Positions 1 through 8,700 of a DNA stretch of 64,000 nucleotides are shown here, piece after piece. How positions within the stretch are numbered: the first letter of the stretch is position 1; each line of letters begins with the position of its first letter. Made by a program: the position numbers and the translations under genes. The stretch covers positions 1 through 64,000 of the forward strand of contig CAZWYF010000018.1 of assembly GCA_964637835.1 (NCBI GenBank). Reading direction: 5' to 3'. The notes beneath the pieces were generated by a model. The model was not told where the DNA came from and searched no databases. It saw only the letters and a list, made by a program, of their open reading frames with translations. The DNA comes from Glo-17 sp964637835. GTDB lineage: Bacteria; Krumholzibacteriota; Krumholzibacteriia; LZORAL124-64-63.

Positions 1-50
1 GACGCCCGGGGCCAGAGGGAAACGACTAATGGTTGACTAGCCGTTCCATA

Positions 51-893
51 TCACTTCACCAGCGTCACCTGCCCGACCGCGCGCGCTCCGGCCGCCTCCA
101 CCACGTAGAGGTAGGCGCCGGATCCCACCGGCCGGCCCGTGTGGCTCCGCCCGTCCCAGGCCACGGCATGGATCCCGGCCGGGCGCAGCCCGTCCGCGAT
201 GGTATCCACCCGCCGCCCATCCATGGTCAGGACGGTGACGCGGACCGGCCCCGTCCGCGCCGTGGCGAAGCGGATCTCGGTACGCGGGTTGAAGGGATTG
301 GGCGCCGCACCATGCAGTTGCAGGGCCAGCGGCGTCTGGTCCACGCCCACACCGGCCCCCTCGGCGGCACCGAGGCTCGTGGCGTAGATCCGGTCCCCGG
401 CGTTGCTGCCGTCGTTGTCGGCCGCGTTGCCGGCCACGTGGATCGTCACCGGCCCGGCGCCCGCGTCCGGCGCGGTCCAGTCGAAGTCCCAGCTCTTCTG
501 GTCGGCGGTGCCGGGCGCGGTCCCCGCGCTGGTCTGCTTGAGGTAGTCCCGATCACTGCCGGAACTGAGCTGCGTGCCGGCATCGGTGACGGCGAGCATC
601 CCCGCCCGCGTGCCCGCGTCGTCCAGGACGGTGAGCTCGAAGCCCCAGCGCATGGCGTCCGGATCGGCGAGGGTCAGGGTCACCGCGTAGGTCTCGCCTG
701 GAACGTACTCGGCCGGCAACCCGGAGAGCGACAGGTTGCCGCTGCCGGAATTCAGCGGAAAGGTGCCGTGGCAATTGATGCAGGTTCCCTCGCCCGGAGC
801 ACCGGTCAGGCCGTCGGGCGGACCGCTGGAGAAGGCGAGCGCGGCGATGGGAACCAGGAGAGGACCGATGATGGCCAGGAGACGGGCGGACAT
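51..893 (-). CDS. Secreted choice-anchor V domain protein with FlgD-like C-terminal tag
   Basis: Exported protein of about 280 residues. The ATG at 893 is chosen over the upstream one because it has a GAGGAGG site 7 bases before it and starts a clean signal peptide ending near LAFSSGP. The mature N-terminus carries GTCINCHG, the hallmark of the choice-anchor V (reeler-like) domain seen in exported FCB-group proteins. The single CxxCH looks like a haem site but is a family signature and does not by itself make this a cytochrome. The last 80 or so residues hold PNPFNPRTEI and end in QVTLVK, the FlgD-like sorting or anchoring module shared with six other proteins here. Function unknown; cell-surface or secreted location is inferred. 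Confidence 0.8.
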   Translation of the reverse strand: MSARLLAIIGPLLVPIAALAFSSGPPDGLTGAPGEGTCINCHGTFPLNSGSGNLSLSGLPAEYVPGETYAVTLTLADPDAMRWGFELTVLDDAGTRAGMLAVTDAGTQLSSGSDRDYLKQTSAGTAPGTADQKSWDFDWTAPDAGAGPVTIHVAGNAADNDGSNAGDRIYATSLGAAEGAGVGVDQTPLALQLHGAAPNPFNPRTEIRFATARTGPVRVTVLTMDGRRVDTIADGLRPAGIHAVAWDGRSHTGRPVGSGAYLYVVEAAGARAVGQVTLVK

Positions 894-963
894 GGAGCGA
901 CCTCCTCGGGAGAAATCCTGAATCGCGGACACCGCCAGGAAAACCTGGCCCGGGTAGATTGTC

Positions 964-979
964 CGTGATCCTGGTCACG
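964..979. promoter_or_regulatory. Candidate CRP/FNR-family operator
   Basis: CGTGA-N6-TCACG is a perfect dyad matching the GTGA-N6-TCAC core bound by CRP/FNR-family regulators. Its centre lies about 78 bases upstream of the leftward gene starting at 893, next to an AT-rich run (gattttttt). No convincing -10/-35 pair could be placed around it, and a short dyad can occur by chance. Confidence 0.3.
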
Positions 980-1142
980 AACGCTCTGATTTTTTTCGAT
1001 CCGGCGTGGCGAGCGCGGCGGGGCCACGGGCCGGATCGTCGCCCCGGCGCCGCTCCTGCCCCTTGGCGCACGGGGCAGGTCGCCGCTAAGCTGATGCGGA
1101 GACCGGAACCTGATCGCATCCCCTTGCCCGGAGGAGCCGCCC

Positions 1143-1670
1143 ATGCCCCGCGCCGCCCTGGCCCTGCTCGTCCTCGCCCTCGCTCTCGCCCCGACGGCCG
1201 CCCTGGCCGACGGCCCGGTGAGCCTGGGCATCGTCCCCCCCGCCCAGATCGTCCCGGCCGACCAGTCCGTCACCGCCCTGCGCGTCAGCCTGCTCTACGG
1301 CAAGAACGCGGACCTGACGGGCCTGGATCTGAGCCTGATCGGTCGCAACACCGGCGATTTCCAGGGCGTGGCCTGGGCCGGCGCGAGCATCGTCGAGGGC
1401 GACTTCACCGGCTGGCAGAACGGCTGGCTGGCCTCGGTCACCCGGGGCAACATGCAGGGTCTGCAGTGGGCCGCCTACAACCAGGCCGGCGTCGGGTCCA
1501 CGGGCCTGCAGATCGGGCTGGTCAACATGGCGGACGAGTTCTCCGGCCTGCAGATCGGGCTGGTGAACATCTCCCAGGTGATGCGCAGCGGCCTGCAGAT
1601 CGGGCTGGTCAACGTCATCCAGAGCAAGCAGAACCTGAAGGTGCTGCCGCTGGTGAACTGGTCGTTCTGA
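1143..1670 (+). CDS. LA_2272-type surface repeat protein
   Basis: 175-residue exported protein with a strong GGAGGAG site and a signal peptide ending at ALADG. The second half contains three copies of GLQIGLVN spaced 18 to 19 residues apart, plus weaker relatives (GLQWAAYN, GVAWAGAS). This is the signature of the LA_2272/LA_2273 surface repeat family, thought to form short beta-solenoid or barrel-like surface structures. The alternating pattern ends in VLPLVNWSF; a final aromatic residue is typical of outer-membrane-associated strands. It is convergent with the beta-helix gene downstream. The role is unknown; the family call rests on the repeat. Confidence 0.72.
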   Translation: MPRAALALLVLALALAPTAALADGPVSLGIVPPAQIVPADQSVTALRVSLLYGKNADLTGLDLSLIGRNTGDFQGVAWAGASIVEGDFTGWQNGWLASVTRGNMQGLQWAAYNQAGVGSTGLQIGLVNMADEFSGLQIGLVNISQVMRSGLQIGLVNVIQSKQNLKVLPLVNWSF

Positions 1671-1671
1671 G

Positions 1672-1771
1672 CGGGATGAGCGGGATGAGCGGAGTGGCCG
1701 GGACCACGCGCGCCGGGACCACGCGCGCGGGAACCGCCTGGCGAGCGCGGGTGATCTGGCGCGGGTGATCT
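1672..1771. repeat. Cluster of three short tandem duplications
   Basis: The intergenic strip between two convergent genes is made almost entirely of exact doublets: a 9-base unit (cgggatgag) at 1672-1689, a 15-base unit (ccgggaccacgcgcg) at 1698-1727, and a 13-base unit (gcgcgggtgatct) at period 14 at 1745-1771. The last copy runs into the stop codon of the leftward gene. No terminator hairpin with a T tract is visible. Confidence 0.7.
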
Positions 1772-3560
1772 AGCGAGCGAGCGTGATCTTGTGGGCGTCG
1801 CGGCCGGCGGCGCCCTCCACCATCACCAGGTACACGCCGGAGGCCACGCCGCCGCCGCTGGCGTCGCGGCCGTCCCAGACCAGGGCGTGCCGCCCGGCCT
1901 CCACGCGGCCCTCCAGGAGCACCCGCACCAATCGACCGCGGGGGTCGTGGATCGCCACGCGGACCGGCCCGGCCACCGGGGTGGCGAACGCGATGGTGGT
2001 CCGGGGGTTGAACGGATTGGGCCGGCTGGGCTCCAGCCGCAGGGCGACCGGCCCGGCGCCCGTCGCCGGTACGCTCACCGGCGCGCAGCCCACCGGCAGC
2101 GCCCCGACCAGACCGCACCCCCCGCTGTTCTCGGGCGCGCAGGGCGAGTTCGCCGCCAGATGATAGTCCCCCGCGTCGGGCTGGCAGAAGGCCGGGTTGG
2201 CGTCCCGGTTGCCCGCCATGCCGAGCAGCCCCGCCCAGTCGCCCAGCCAGTCGCCGCCGGCGTTGGCGAAGATGGTGGTGCAACTCGCCGTCACCGCATC
2301 GCTCTCCAGGGCCGCGATGCTCTCGCCGCTGGACGACAGCGCCACGATGGTCCGCGCGAGGTGGATCGTCGCCTCCTCCTGCAGGGCGACGCCCCCCCCG
2401 CTGGGCGCGGCGTTGTCCACGAGCGTGGAGCCGACCAGGTCGATGTGGATCAGCGAGCCGTTGAGCCCGCCCCCGCGCACGCCGGCGGTGTTCCGGGCGA
2501 TCAGGCAGTCCTCGAGATATCCCGAACCCGCGCGCAGCGACAGCGCCCCGCCCCCCGACTGGGCCTGGTTGTCGGTGAACGTGGTCCGCAGGATGGTCAG
2601 ATCGGCCACCCAGGCGCCGATGGCGCCGCCCGCCCACTGGGTGGCGACGTTGCCGGAGAACGTGCTGTCGACGATCTCGCAGACCGAGCCGTCGTCGATG
2701 AGGGCGCCGCCGGCGATCTTCGCCGTGTTGTTCACCACGGTGCAGCGACGCAGGATCGCGTAGGAGTTCTCCAGGTAGATGGCGCCGCCGAAGTCCGACT
2801 GGTTGTTCTCGAAGTGGCAGTCCTCGAGGATGGGGAAGTCGTCCAGGTAGGAGTAGAAGCCCGCGCCGCCGGCGCCGGTGCTGTTGCCGGTGAAGGTGCA
2901 GGACTGCACCAGCATCTGGCTGCTCTCGCTGTAGAAGCCGGCCGCGTCGCCGGGCAGGTCCACCGCGAAGGCGGTATTGTCGGTGAACTCGCAGCGAGCC
3001 ACGCTGCCGGCGCTGTCGTCCACGTACAGGCCGCCGCCGGCGGTCCAGGCGGTGCCGATGCCACGGTTGGCGTGGAAGACGGTATCGGCGATGGTCAGCT
3101 CGGCGTCCAGGCAGCCGAGGCCGCCGCCGAGGACGGCCTCGTTGTCGGTGAAGACGCAGTCGCGCACGATCAGCGCCGAGGACCGGCAGCGGACCGCGCC
3201 GCCGAGGGCCTCCCACCAGCCGTCCAGGGTGCTGCCGCCGGTGAAGGTCAGGCCGCGCAACTCCGGGGCCTCGGCCAGGCCGAAGGCGTCGAGGATGCGG
3301 CCGAGACCGCCGGCATCGAGGACCACGGCGGCGGGGTCGTCCGGATCGCCGAGCACCGTGACGCCGGCGACCAGGTCGATGCCGTGCTCGAGGTAGCTGC
3401 CGGGCGCGAGCTGGATGGTGTCGCCGGGGGCGGCGGCGAGCATGGCGGCCGCCAGGGTGGGCTGGTCGGCGGGGACGGTGATCATCGCCGCGGGCGCGGC
3501 GCTGCCGAGGGCGAGCACCAGGGCCGCGGCGCCCGCGAGGGGACGGAGGGACGTCGACAT
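1770..3560 (-). CDS. Secreted right-handed parallel beta-helix protein with FlgD-like tag
   Basis: About 596 residues from the ATG at 3560, which starts a signal peptide (hydrophobic core LAGAAALVLALGSAAPAA) behind a GGGAGG site; the longer upstream reading lacks one. After ITVPADQPTLAAAMLAAAPGDTIQL, the usual entry strand of pectate-lyase-like solenoids, come repeated turns such as ILRRCTVVNNTAKIAGGAL and VRDCVFTDNEAVLGGGL, each with an Asn ladder and a GG turn. No catalytic motif of a polysaccharide lyase was recognised, so it may be adhesive or structural. The C-terminus has PNPFNPRTTI and ends HKITLAR. It resembles the protein at 5141-7171 in architecture. Confidence 0.85.
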   Translation of the reverse strand: MSTSLRPLAGAAALVLALGSAAPAAMITVPADQPTLAAAMLAAAPGDTIQLAPGSYLEHGIDLVAGVTVLGDPDDPAAVVLDAGGLGRILDAFGLAEAPELRGLTFTGGSTLDGWWEALGGAVRCRSSALIVRDCVFTDNEAVLGGGLGCLDAELTIADTVFHANRGIGTAWTAGGGLYVDDSAGSVARCEFTDNTAFAVDLPGDAAGFYSESSQMLVQSCTFTGNSTGAGGAGFYSYLDDFPILEDCHFENNQSDFGGAIYLENSYAILRRCTVVNNTAKIAGGALIDDGSVCEIVDSTFSGNVATQWAGGAIGAWVADLTILRTTFTDNQAQSGGGALSLRAGSGYLEDCLIARNTAGVRGGGLNGSLIHIDLVGSTLVDNAAPSGGGVALQEEATIHLARTIVALSSSGESIAALESDAVTASCTTIFANAGGDWLGDWAGLLGMAGNRDANPAFCQPDAGDYHLAANSPCAPENSGGCGLVGALPVGCAPVSVPATGAGPVALRLEPSRPNPFNPRTTIAFATPVAGPVRVAIHDPRGRLVRVLLEGRVEAGRHALVWDGRDASGGGVASGVYLVMVEGAAGRDAHKITLAR

Positions 3561-3759
3561 GGTGAGGCGCGCCTCCCGGACAGCGGCGGACGTGGCGCCG
3601 GGCAGGCGGTCGGCGGCCCGGCAGCGGTCATCCCGAAGGGCCCGGGCGCGTCCGCACCGGGACCCGGGGGTAATAATAACGCATTTTTTCACATGATACC
3701 ACCGATTCAGCACAGAAATCCGCACACGCCTGCCGCGGAGACGGGCCGCTCGCCACCGG

Positions 3760-3788
3760 TTGACACCCCCGGCCGCGCCTCCCATGAT
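3760..3788 (+). promoter_or_regulatory. Sigma-70-type promoter for the GT4 gene at 3820
   Basis: TTGACA at 3760-3765 is a perfect -35; after exactly 17 bases comes CATGAT (4 of 6 matches to TATAAT). The implied start near 3795 leaves a leader of about 25 bases with a GAGG site before the ATG at 3820. The preceding 3660-3720 stretch is unusually AT-rich (taataataac, catttttt) and may also serve the divergent beta-helix gene. Confidence 0.55.
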
Positions 3789-3819
3789 ACCGGCACCCTC
3801 AAGCCGTCACGAGGTCTCC

Positions 3820-5082
3820 ATGGCCGGCCCCACCCTGCTGCTCGTCAACAAGTTCTACCACGACATCGGCCCCGCCGGCGGCGTCGGCCGTTACCTGCTG
3901 CAGGAGGAGGAGGACCTGCTGGCCGCGGGGTGGACGGTGGTGCCCTTCGCCATGGCCGACGAGCACGCACGGCCGAGCCCGTGGGACCGGTTCTTCGTCC
4001 GCGCGCGGGACTACCGCCGTCCCCGCCTGGACGCCGGCGCCCTGGGCGACGCCCTCTCGCTGATCTGGAACCGGGAGGCCGCCCGCAAGCTCGACGCGTT
4101 GCTGGCCGAGGTGCGGCCGGACGTCGCCCACCTGCACAACGTCTACCACCACCTCAGTCCGTCCATCCTGCCGGTGCTCGCGCGGCATCGCATCCCGGTG
4201 GTGATGACCCTGCACGACCTCCGCCTGCTCTGCCCCGCCATCCACATGCTGCGCCAGGGCGAGGTCTGCGAGCGGTGCCGCGGCGGCCGGTTCCTCGAGG
4301 CGGTGCGCGGGCGTTGCGTCAAGGACTCGCGGCCGGCCTCGCTGCTCGCCGCCGTGGAGACCTGGAACCACACCCGCCGGCAGCTCTATCCACGCGCCGT
4401 GTCGCGGTTCCTGTGCCCCAGCCGCTACTACCGGGACAAGTTCGTCGCCTGGGGCTGGCCGGTGGCGAAGCTGCAGCACCTGGCCAACTTCGTGGACCTG
4501 GATTTCTGGCATCCGCGACGGCTGGAGCGAACCGCCGGACCGGACAGCTTCCTGTTCTTCGGCCGGATCTCGGCCGAGAAGGGGCTGACCACGCTGCTCG
4601 ACGCCCAGGCGCTCTGGGAACGGGCGGGCGATCCGCTGCCGCTGGCCATCGCCGGCGCCGGCCCCCAGGAGCAGCAGCTCCGCCAGCAGGCCCACGCCCG
4701 TGGTCTGCGCTCGGTGCGCTTCCTCGGCAGCCTCGACATCGCCGGGCTGCGCGCCGCCCTGGGCCGGGCGCGCTTCACCGTGCTGCCCAGCGAGTGGTAC
4801 GAGAACGGGCCCATGGCCGCGCTGGAATCGCTGGCCGCGGGCGTGCCGCTGGTGGGGACCGACATCGGCGGCATCCCCGAGATGATCCGCGATGGCGAGA
4901 CGGGGGTGATCGCGCCCCCGCGCGATCCGGAGGGGCTGCTGGCCGCGCTGCGGCGCGCGGCGGCGCTGCCGGACACGGCCCGCGCGGCGGCCCGCGCCTG
5001 GGCCGAGGCCCACGCCGACCGGCGCGCACACATGGTCCAGCTGGAGGGGATCCTGCGCGAGGTGGCCGGACTGCCGCACTGA
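3820..5082 (+). CDS. GT4-family glycosyltransferase
   Basis: 420-residue retaining glycosyltransferase with GT-B fold. The ATG at 3820 has GAGG just upstream and begins with the expected first strand TLLLVNKFYHDIGPAGGVGRY. The donor half has FLFFGRISAEKGLTTLLDA and the E-x7-E motif in ENGPMAALESLAAGVPL followed by GTDIGGIPEMI, which bind the nucleotide-sugar in GT4 enzymes. A Cys-rich segment (CERCRGG...GRCVKDS) between the domains is common in one branch of GT4. No signal peptide, so cytoplasmic or membrane-peripheral. Donor and acceptor cannot be read from sequence. It sits alone between two genes for exported beta-helix proteins. Confidence 0.88.
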   Translation: MAGPTLLLVNKFYHDIGPAGGVGRYLLQEEEDLLAAGWTVVPFAMADEHARPSPWDRFFVRARDYRRPRLDAGALGDALSLIWNREAARKLDALLAEVRPDVAHLHNVYHHLSPSILPVLARHRIPVVMTLHDLRLLCPAIHMLRQGEVCERCRGGRFLEAVRGRCVKDSRPASLLAAVETWNHTRRQLYPRAVSRFLCPSRYYRDKFVAWGWPVAKLQHLANFVDLDFWHPRRLERTAGPDSFLFFGRISAEKGLTTLLDAQALWERAGDPLPLAIAGAGPQEQQLRQQAHARGLRSVRFLGSLDIAGLRAALGRARFTVLPSEWYENGPMAALESLAAGVPLVGTDIGGIPEMIRDGETGVIAPPRDPEGLLAALRRAAALPDTARAAARAWAEAHADRRAHMVQLEGILREVAGLPH

Positions 5083-5140
5083 TCCGCCACGGCGGCCGGA
5101 CCGCGCCGACTGTCCGGACCGCGCCGCCCGGCCGGACCGG

Positions 5141-7171
5141 TCAGCGAACGAGGGTCAGCTTGGTGGCCGTGCCCGCCTGGCCATCCACCTGCAGGACGGC
5201 CAGGTAGACCCCCGAGCCCAGTGGCCGTCCCCGGGCATCCAGACCATCGAACACCCACGCATGGCCACCGGCGGGCAGCGTCCCGGCGTGCAGATCGCGG
5301 AGGTGGCGGCCGGCGAGGTCGTGGATGCTGACGCGGACGTGCGCGGTGCGGCCCAGGCGGCAGGAGACGGTGGTGCGGGGGTTGAACGGATTGGGCCAGG
5401 CCGCCAGGGACAGCGCGTCCGGGGTGGTGGGCGGCACGTCCACCACGTCGTACCACTCGTAGCAGCCCAGGTCGGGAGCGGCGCCTGAAGGAACCGGTCG
5501 TCCCGCGAGATCGACGGTCAGGCCGAGATCCAGGCCGGCGTCGATGAGCACGCCGCCGGCGGCCGGGAACGCGCTCGTGGCGGTGGAGAACGGCCGGTCG
5601 GTGAGCCAGACCATGCCGGTCGGCGTGACGCCCGGAGCACGCAGCTCGGTCTCCACCACGGCACAGCTGGCGATCTCGGCCATGCCGTCGCTATCGGAGT
5701 AGAGCTGATAGTCGTTGCCGGTGCCCCAGAACACGCAGTTGTAGAGCCGACAGAGGCGCTCGGGGGTGAAGGTCCAGCCCTCGCTCGCATGGGCGAAGCC
5801 GTCGCCCAGCGCGTAGCCGGCGGTGTTGACGGTGTTGTCCAGGAAGGTGCAGTTGTTCAGCGTGGCGCGGGGATTGACGCGCACCATCACCGCGCCGCCG
5901 CGGCTGTACTCGCCGGTGTCGGTGCCGTCGTCGCGGAAGCCGGCGCGGTTGTTCTCGAAGAGGCAGTGGTTGTAGATGGCGATCTCGCCCACGTTGGCCT
6001 CGAGGGCGCCGCCCTTCATGGAGGCGCCGCCCTGGTAGTAGGCGGCGTTGTCGCGGAAGATGCAGCGCTCGATGAGCCCGCTGGCGAAGCGGCCGATGTA
6101 GACGCCCGCGCCCTGGGCGTTGTAGTTGCCCTGGAAGAGGCAGTCCCGCACGGTGACGTCGAAGTAGCGCTCGCTGTCGCCGCGGACCATGAGCGCACCG
6201 CCATCGCCGGCATCGGTGCCGAGCGCGAGGCTGCCGCGATTGTCGAGGAACCGGCAGTCGGTCACCGTGACGGTGAGCGGCTCGGTGTGGCCGCCGTTGC
6301 GCCGGACGAACACGCCCGCGCCCTCGGACCAGCTGGTACCCAGGCCGCTGCGGCTGCCGCGCAGCTCGCAGTCGTCGAACACGGCGCCGCCGTTCTCCAC
6401 GAACACCGTGCCGCCGGGGCCGTCGCAGCGGTTGTCGCGGAAGTCGGTGCCGACGAAGGTCACGAACGAGGGTGCAGCGTCGGCGACCACGGCCACGGCG
6501 CCGCCGCGGGAGCCGGTGGTCGACGACGCGTTGCCCTCGAACCCGCACCGCGTGAAGGTGGCCGTGATGCCGGTCTCCAGGTAGATGGCGCCGCCGCGCC
6601 AGTTGCGGGTGTTGTCGCGGAAGTGGCTGTCCTCCACCTCCAGGACCAGGCCCGGATCCGCTGGCCGGACGCGCATCGCCCCGCCATCGTGGAAGCCCTC
6701 CACCCAGCACCCGCGGATCACCAGCCGGGACGGCAGCCCGCCCGCGGGGGTCACGTCCAGCGCGGAGCCGACCCGCGACGCCTGCCCGCCGCGCAGCGTC
6801 AGTCCCTGCAAGGTCACCGTGTCGGCGCCGCCACCGGCGTCGAGGCGGCCACTCGCGGCGATCGCCAGCACGGCGCCCTCGTGGCGGGTGGAGAGCCGCC
6901 GGTTGCCCAGCAGGGCGGGCAACGCGACGGCGGTGTCGATGGCATGGATGGCCTGCGAGACCAGGATGGTGTCGTCGCTCGCGCACGCCGCGGCGGCCAG
7001 CGCCACGGTGGAGTACACGTTCTCCGCGCCCCAGTCGCCCGGGACGCTCGGCCCGGTGGTGCGCAGGCCGCCCGGGTCCACGTGGTAGCGGGCCGCATGG
7101 GCAGCGGAACCGCCGAGGAGCAGGACACAGCCGAGCAGGAGCGCCGCGCGCGCTGCGGTGCGATCTGGCAT
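5141..7171 (-). CDS. Secreted parallel beta-helix protein with FlgD-like tag
   Basis: 676 residues with a signal peptide (AALLLGCVLLLGGSAAHAA). The central 500 residues are repeated beta-helix turns with the pattern C-x-F-x(2)N-x(3)-GGA, for example FTRCGFEGNASSTTGSRGGAV and IERCIFRDNAAYYQGGASMKGGAL, as in polymorphic outer-membrane and right-handed beta-helix proteins. The C-terminal module has PNPFNPRTTVSCRL and ends TKLTLVR. No catalytic site recognised; it could be a surface adhesin or a carbohydrate-binding solenoid. It is transcribed leftwards from the promoter at 7222-7250. Confidence 0.85.
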   Translation of the reverse strand: MPDRTAARAALLLGCVLLLGGSAAHAARYHVDPGGLRTTGPSVPGDWGAENVYSTVALAAAACASDDTILVSQAIHAIDTAVALPALLGNRRLSTRHEGAVLAIAASGRLDAGGGADTVTLQGLTLRGGQASRVGSALDVTPAGGLPSRLVIRGCWVEGFHDGGAMRVRPADPGLVLEVEDSHFRDNTRNWRGGAIYLETGITATFTRCGFEGNASSTTGSRGGAVAVVADAAPSFVTFVGTDFRDNRCDGPGGTVFVENGGAVFDDCELRGSRSGLGTSWSEGAGVFVRRNGGHTEPLTVTVTDCRFLDNRGSLALGTDAGDGGALMVRGDSERYFDVTVRDCLFQGNYNAQGAGVYIGRFASGLIERCIFRDNAAYYQGGASMKGGALEANVGEIAIYNHCLFENNRAGFRDDGTDTGEYSRGGAVMVRVNPRATLNNCTFLDNTVNTAGYALGDGFAHASEGWTFTPERLCRLYNCVFWGTGNDYQLYSDSDGMAEIASCAVVETELRAPGVTPTGMVWLTDRPFSTATSAFPAAGGVLIDAGLDLGLTVDLAGRPVPSGAAPDLGCYEWYDVVDVPPTTPDALSLAAWPNPFNPRTTVSCRLGRTAHVRVSIHDLAGRHLRDLHAGTLPAGGHAWVFDGLDARGRPLGSGVYLAVLQVDGQAGTATKLTLVR

Positions 7172-7221
7172 GGAGGGACTCCACGGTGTCCGGAGGAATC
7201 TTGATTGTTTTTACGATATAT

Positions 7222-7250
7222 ATTTTACGGTATAATCCTCAGGGGGTCAA
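7222..7250 (-). promoter_or_regulatory. Sigma-70-type promoter for the beta-helix gene at 5141-7171
   Basis: On the minus strand TTGACC (7250-7245) is followed by exactly 17 bases and TAAAAT (7227-7222). The implied start near 7215 gives a leader of about 45 bases to the ATG at 7171. The 7201-7240 stretch is by far the most AT-rich in this part of the window. Confidence 0.6.
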
Positions 7251-7376
7251 CAAGGATCGTCCCGGATTCCCGCCCCGCGCCCGAGGCGCCAGCGGAACCT
7301 GGACGACCTCGCCGCCATGGGCTATCCATGACGGACGATCCCTGCGCCTCGCCAAGCCCACGCCCAGGAGCCTCGC

Positions 7377-8564
7377 ATGCCCGCCAGCCCATCCTCGCTA
7401 CCCCCGATCGCGCAGGTGATCGAGACCCTCGGCATGGGGGGCGCCGAGCAGCTGGCCGTCCGCTTCGCCAACGCGCTGGCGGCCCGGGGGCACTCCTCGC
7501 ACCTCGTGGTGATCGAGTCCCCCGGCCCGTTGCGCGACCGCGTGGCCGCGGACGTGCACCTGCACGAACTGAGGCACGTGCGCGGCCCCGTCGGCAACCC
7601 CCCGCGCTTCCTCGCCTCGATCGGTCGGGGGCGGCGCCGGCTCCTCGACCTGGTGCGCGAGACGGGCATCGGCGTGATGCAGACCCATCTTCCGGGCGCC
7701 AACTTCTGGGGGCTGCTCACGCAATGGTCGGGCGCCTGTCCGGTGATCGCCACCATCCACAACAACCAGGAATTCGAGTACGGCGACGCGGACCACCCGC
7801 TACGCCGGACCCTGCGCATACAGGCCTACCGCCAGATCATCCGGCGCTGCGCCTTCACCGTGGCGGTCTCCGCCGACGTCCGCACCAGCATGTGCGCGCA
7901 GCTCGGGCTGGACCCGGAGGCCACGCCCAGGCTGCGCACCGTGACCAACGGGGTGGCGCCGGGAGCGACCCTGGAGCCGCGGGAACGCGCCGCCATCCGC
8001 GAGCGCCTCGCCGTACCCGACCAGGTGCCCCTGATCCTGGCCGCCGGCCGGCTGGGCCCCCAGAAGAACCACGGCGACCTGGTGGCCGCCGCCGCGCGTC
8101 TGCGCGATCAGGGCCGACCGTTCCGCCTGGTCATCGCCGGCGAGGGCGAGCACCGCCAGCAGCTGGAGTCCGCCGTCGCCAGCGAGCGGCTCGCCGCGCA
8201 CGTCCAGCTCCCCGGCAACCTGCCCGACCTCGACCGGGTCATGGCCGCCGCCGACGTCTTCGCCATGGCCTCGCGCTGGGAAGGTCTGCCCCTGGTGCTG
8301 CTCGAGGCCATGGCTGCCGGCCTGCCCCCGGTGGCCTACGCCATCCCCGGCGTCACCGACGTGATCACCGCCCCGGAGGTGGGCCGGACGGTCCCCCTGG
8401 ACGACGTCGCCGCCCTCGCCCACACCCTGGCGGCGTTCCTCGAGGATCCGGCGGCCCGCCGCCGCGTGGGCGCCGCCGCCCGCGATCACGTCGATCGCCA
8501 CTTCGCGTTCCGCCGGACCGTCGACCGGCTCGAGGCGCTTTACGCCGAGGCCGCCCGCCCCTGA
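7377..8564 (+). CDS. GT4-family glycosyltransferase
   Basis: 395 residues, GT-B fold, with AGGAG six bases before the ATG. The N-terminal acceptor half starts IAQVIETLGMGGAEQLAVRFA, the Gly-rich loop typical of GT4 enzymes acting on lipid or polysaccharide acceptors. The C-terminal half has ILAAGRLGPQKNHGDLVAAA, ASRWEGLPLVLLEAMAAG (E-x7-E) and AIPGVTDVI. No membrane segment. It shares only family-level similarity with the GT4 proteins at 3820 and 62146. Likely surface glycan or protein glycosylation, but nothing in the sequence fixes the substrate. Confidence 0.88.
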   Translation: MPASPSSLPPIAQVIETLGMGGAEQLAVRFANALAARGHSSHLVVIESPGPLRDRVAADVHLHELRHVRGPVGNPPRFLASIGRGRRRLLDLVRETGIGVMQTHLPGANFWGLLTQWSGACPVIATIHNNQEFEYGDADHPLRRTLRIQAYRQIIRRCAFTVAVSADVRTSMCAQLGLDPEATPRLRTVTNGVAPGATLEPRERAAIRERLAVPDQVPLILAAGRLGPQKNHGDLVAAAARLRDQGRPFRLVIAGEGEHRQQLESAVASERLAAHVQLPGNLPDLDRVMAAADVFAMASRWEGLPLVLLEAMAAGLPPVAYAIPGVTDVITAPEVGRTVPLDDVAALAHTLAAFLEDPAARRRVGAAARDHVDRHFAFRRTVDRLEALYAEAARP

Positions 8565-8622
8565 ATCGGGCTGGCGGCAGCCCATGGCGCCCGGACCGCC
8601 CGCCCTAACGCGACTTATCTCG

Positions 8623-8651
8623 TTGACTTTGAGAGACGATATCCGTAGAAT
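8623..8651 (+). promoter_or_regulatory. Sigma-70-type promoter for the secreted protein at 8701
   Basis: TTGACT at 8623-8628, a 17-base spacer and TAGAAT at 8646-8651, each 5 of 6 to consensus. The predicted start near 8658 leaves about 43 bases including AAGGAG before the gene. This is one of the three best promoter matches seen in the window. Confidence 0.65.
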
Positions 8652-8700
8652 CGCGGCCCGGGATCCGAAGATCCTCGCCCGTCCATGCAAAGGAGCCATG

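Noticed and set aside
51..893. CxxCH in the choice-anchor protein as a cytochrome c haem site
   Set aside because: A single motif in a sequence context (GTCINCHG) that is the signature of the choice-anchor V family.
1672..1771. Doublet repeats as a CRISPR-like array
   Set aside because: Units of different length with no spacers; simple tandem duplications.
7231..7236. TATAAT on the plus strand as a promoter for the GT4 gene at 7377
   Set aside because: There is no matching -35 at 16-18 bases, and the minus-strand TTGACC/TAAAAT explains the AT-rich patch better.
8569..8584. Small hairpin GGGCTG-GCGG-CAGCCC after the GT4 gene
   Set aside because: Only 6 bp with no T tract; could be chance in GC-rich DNA, so not listed as a terminator.
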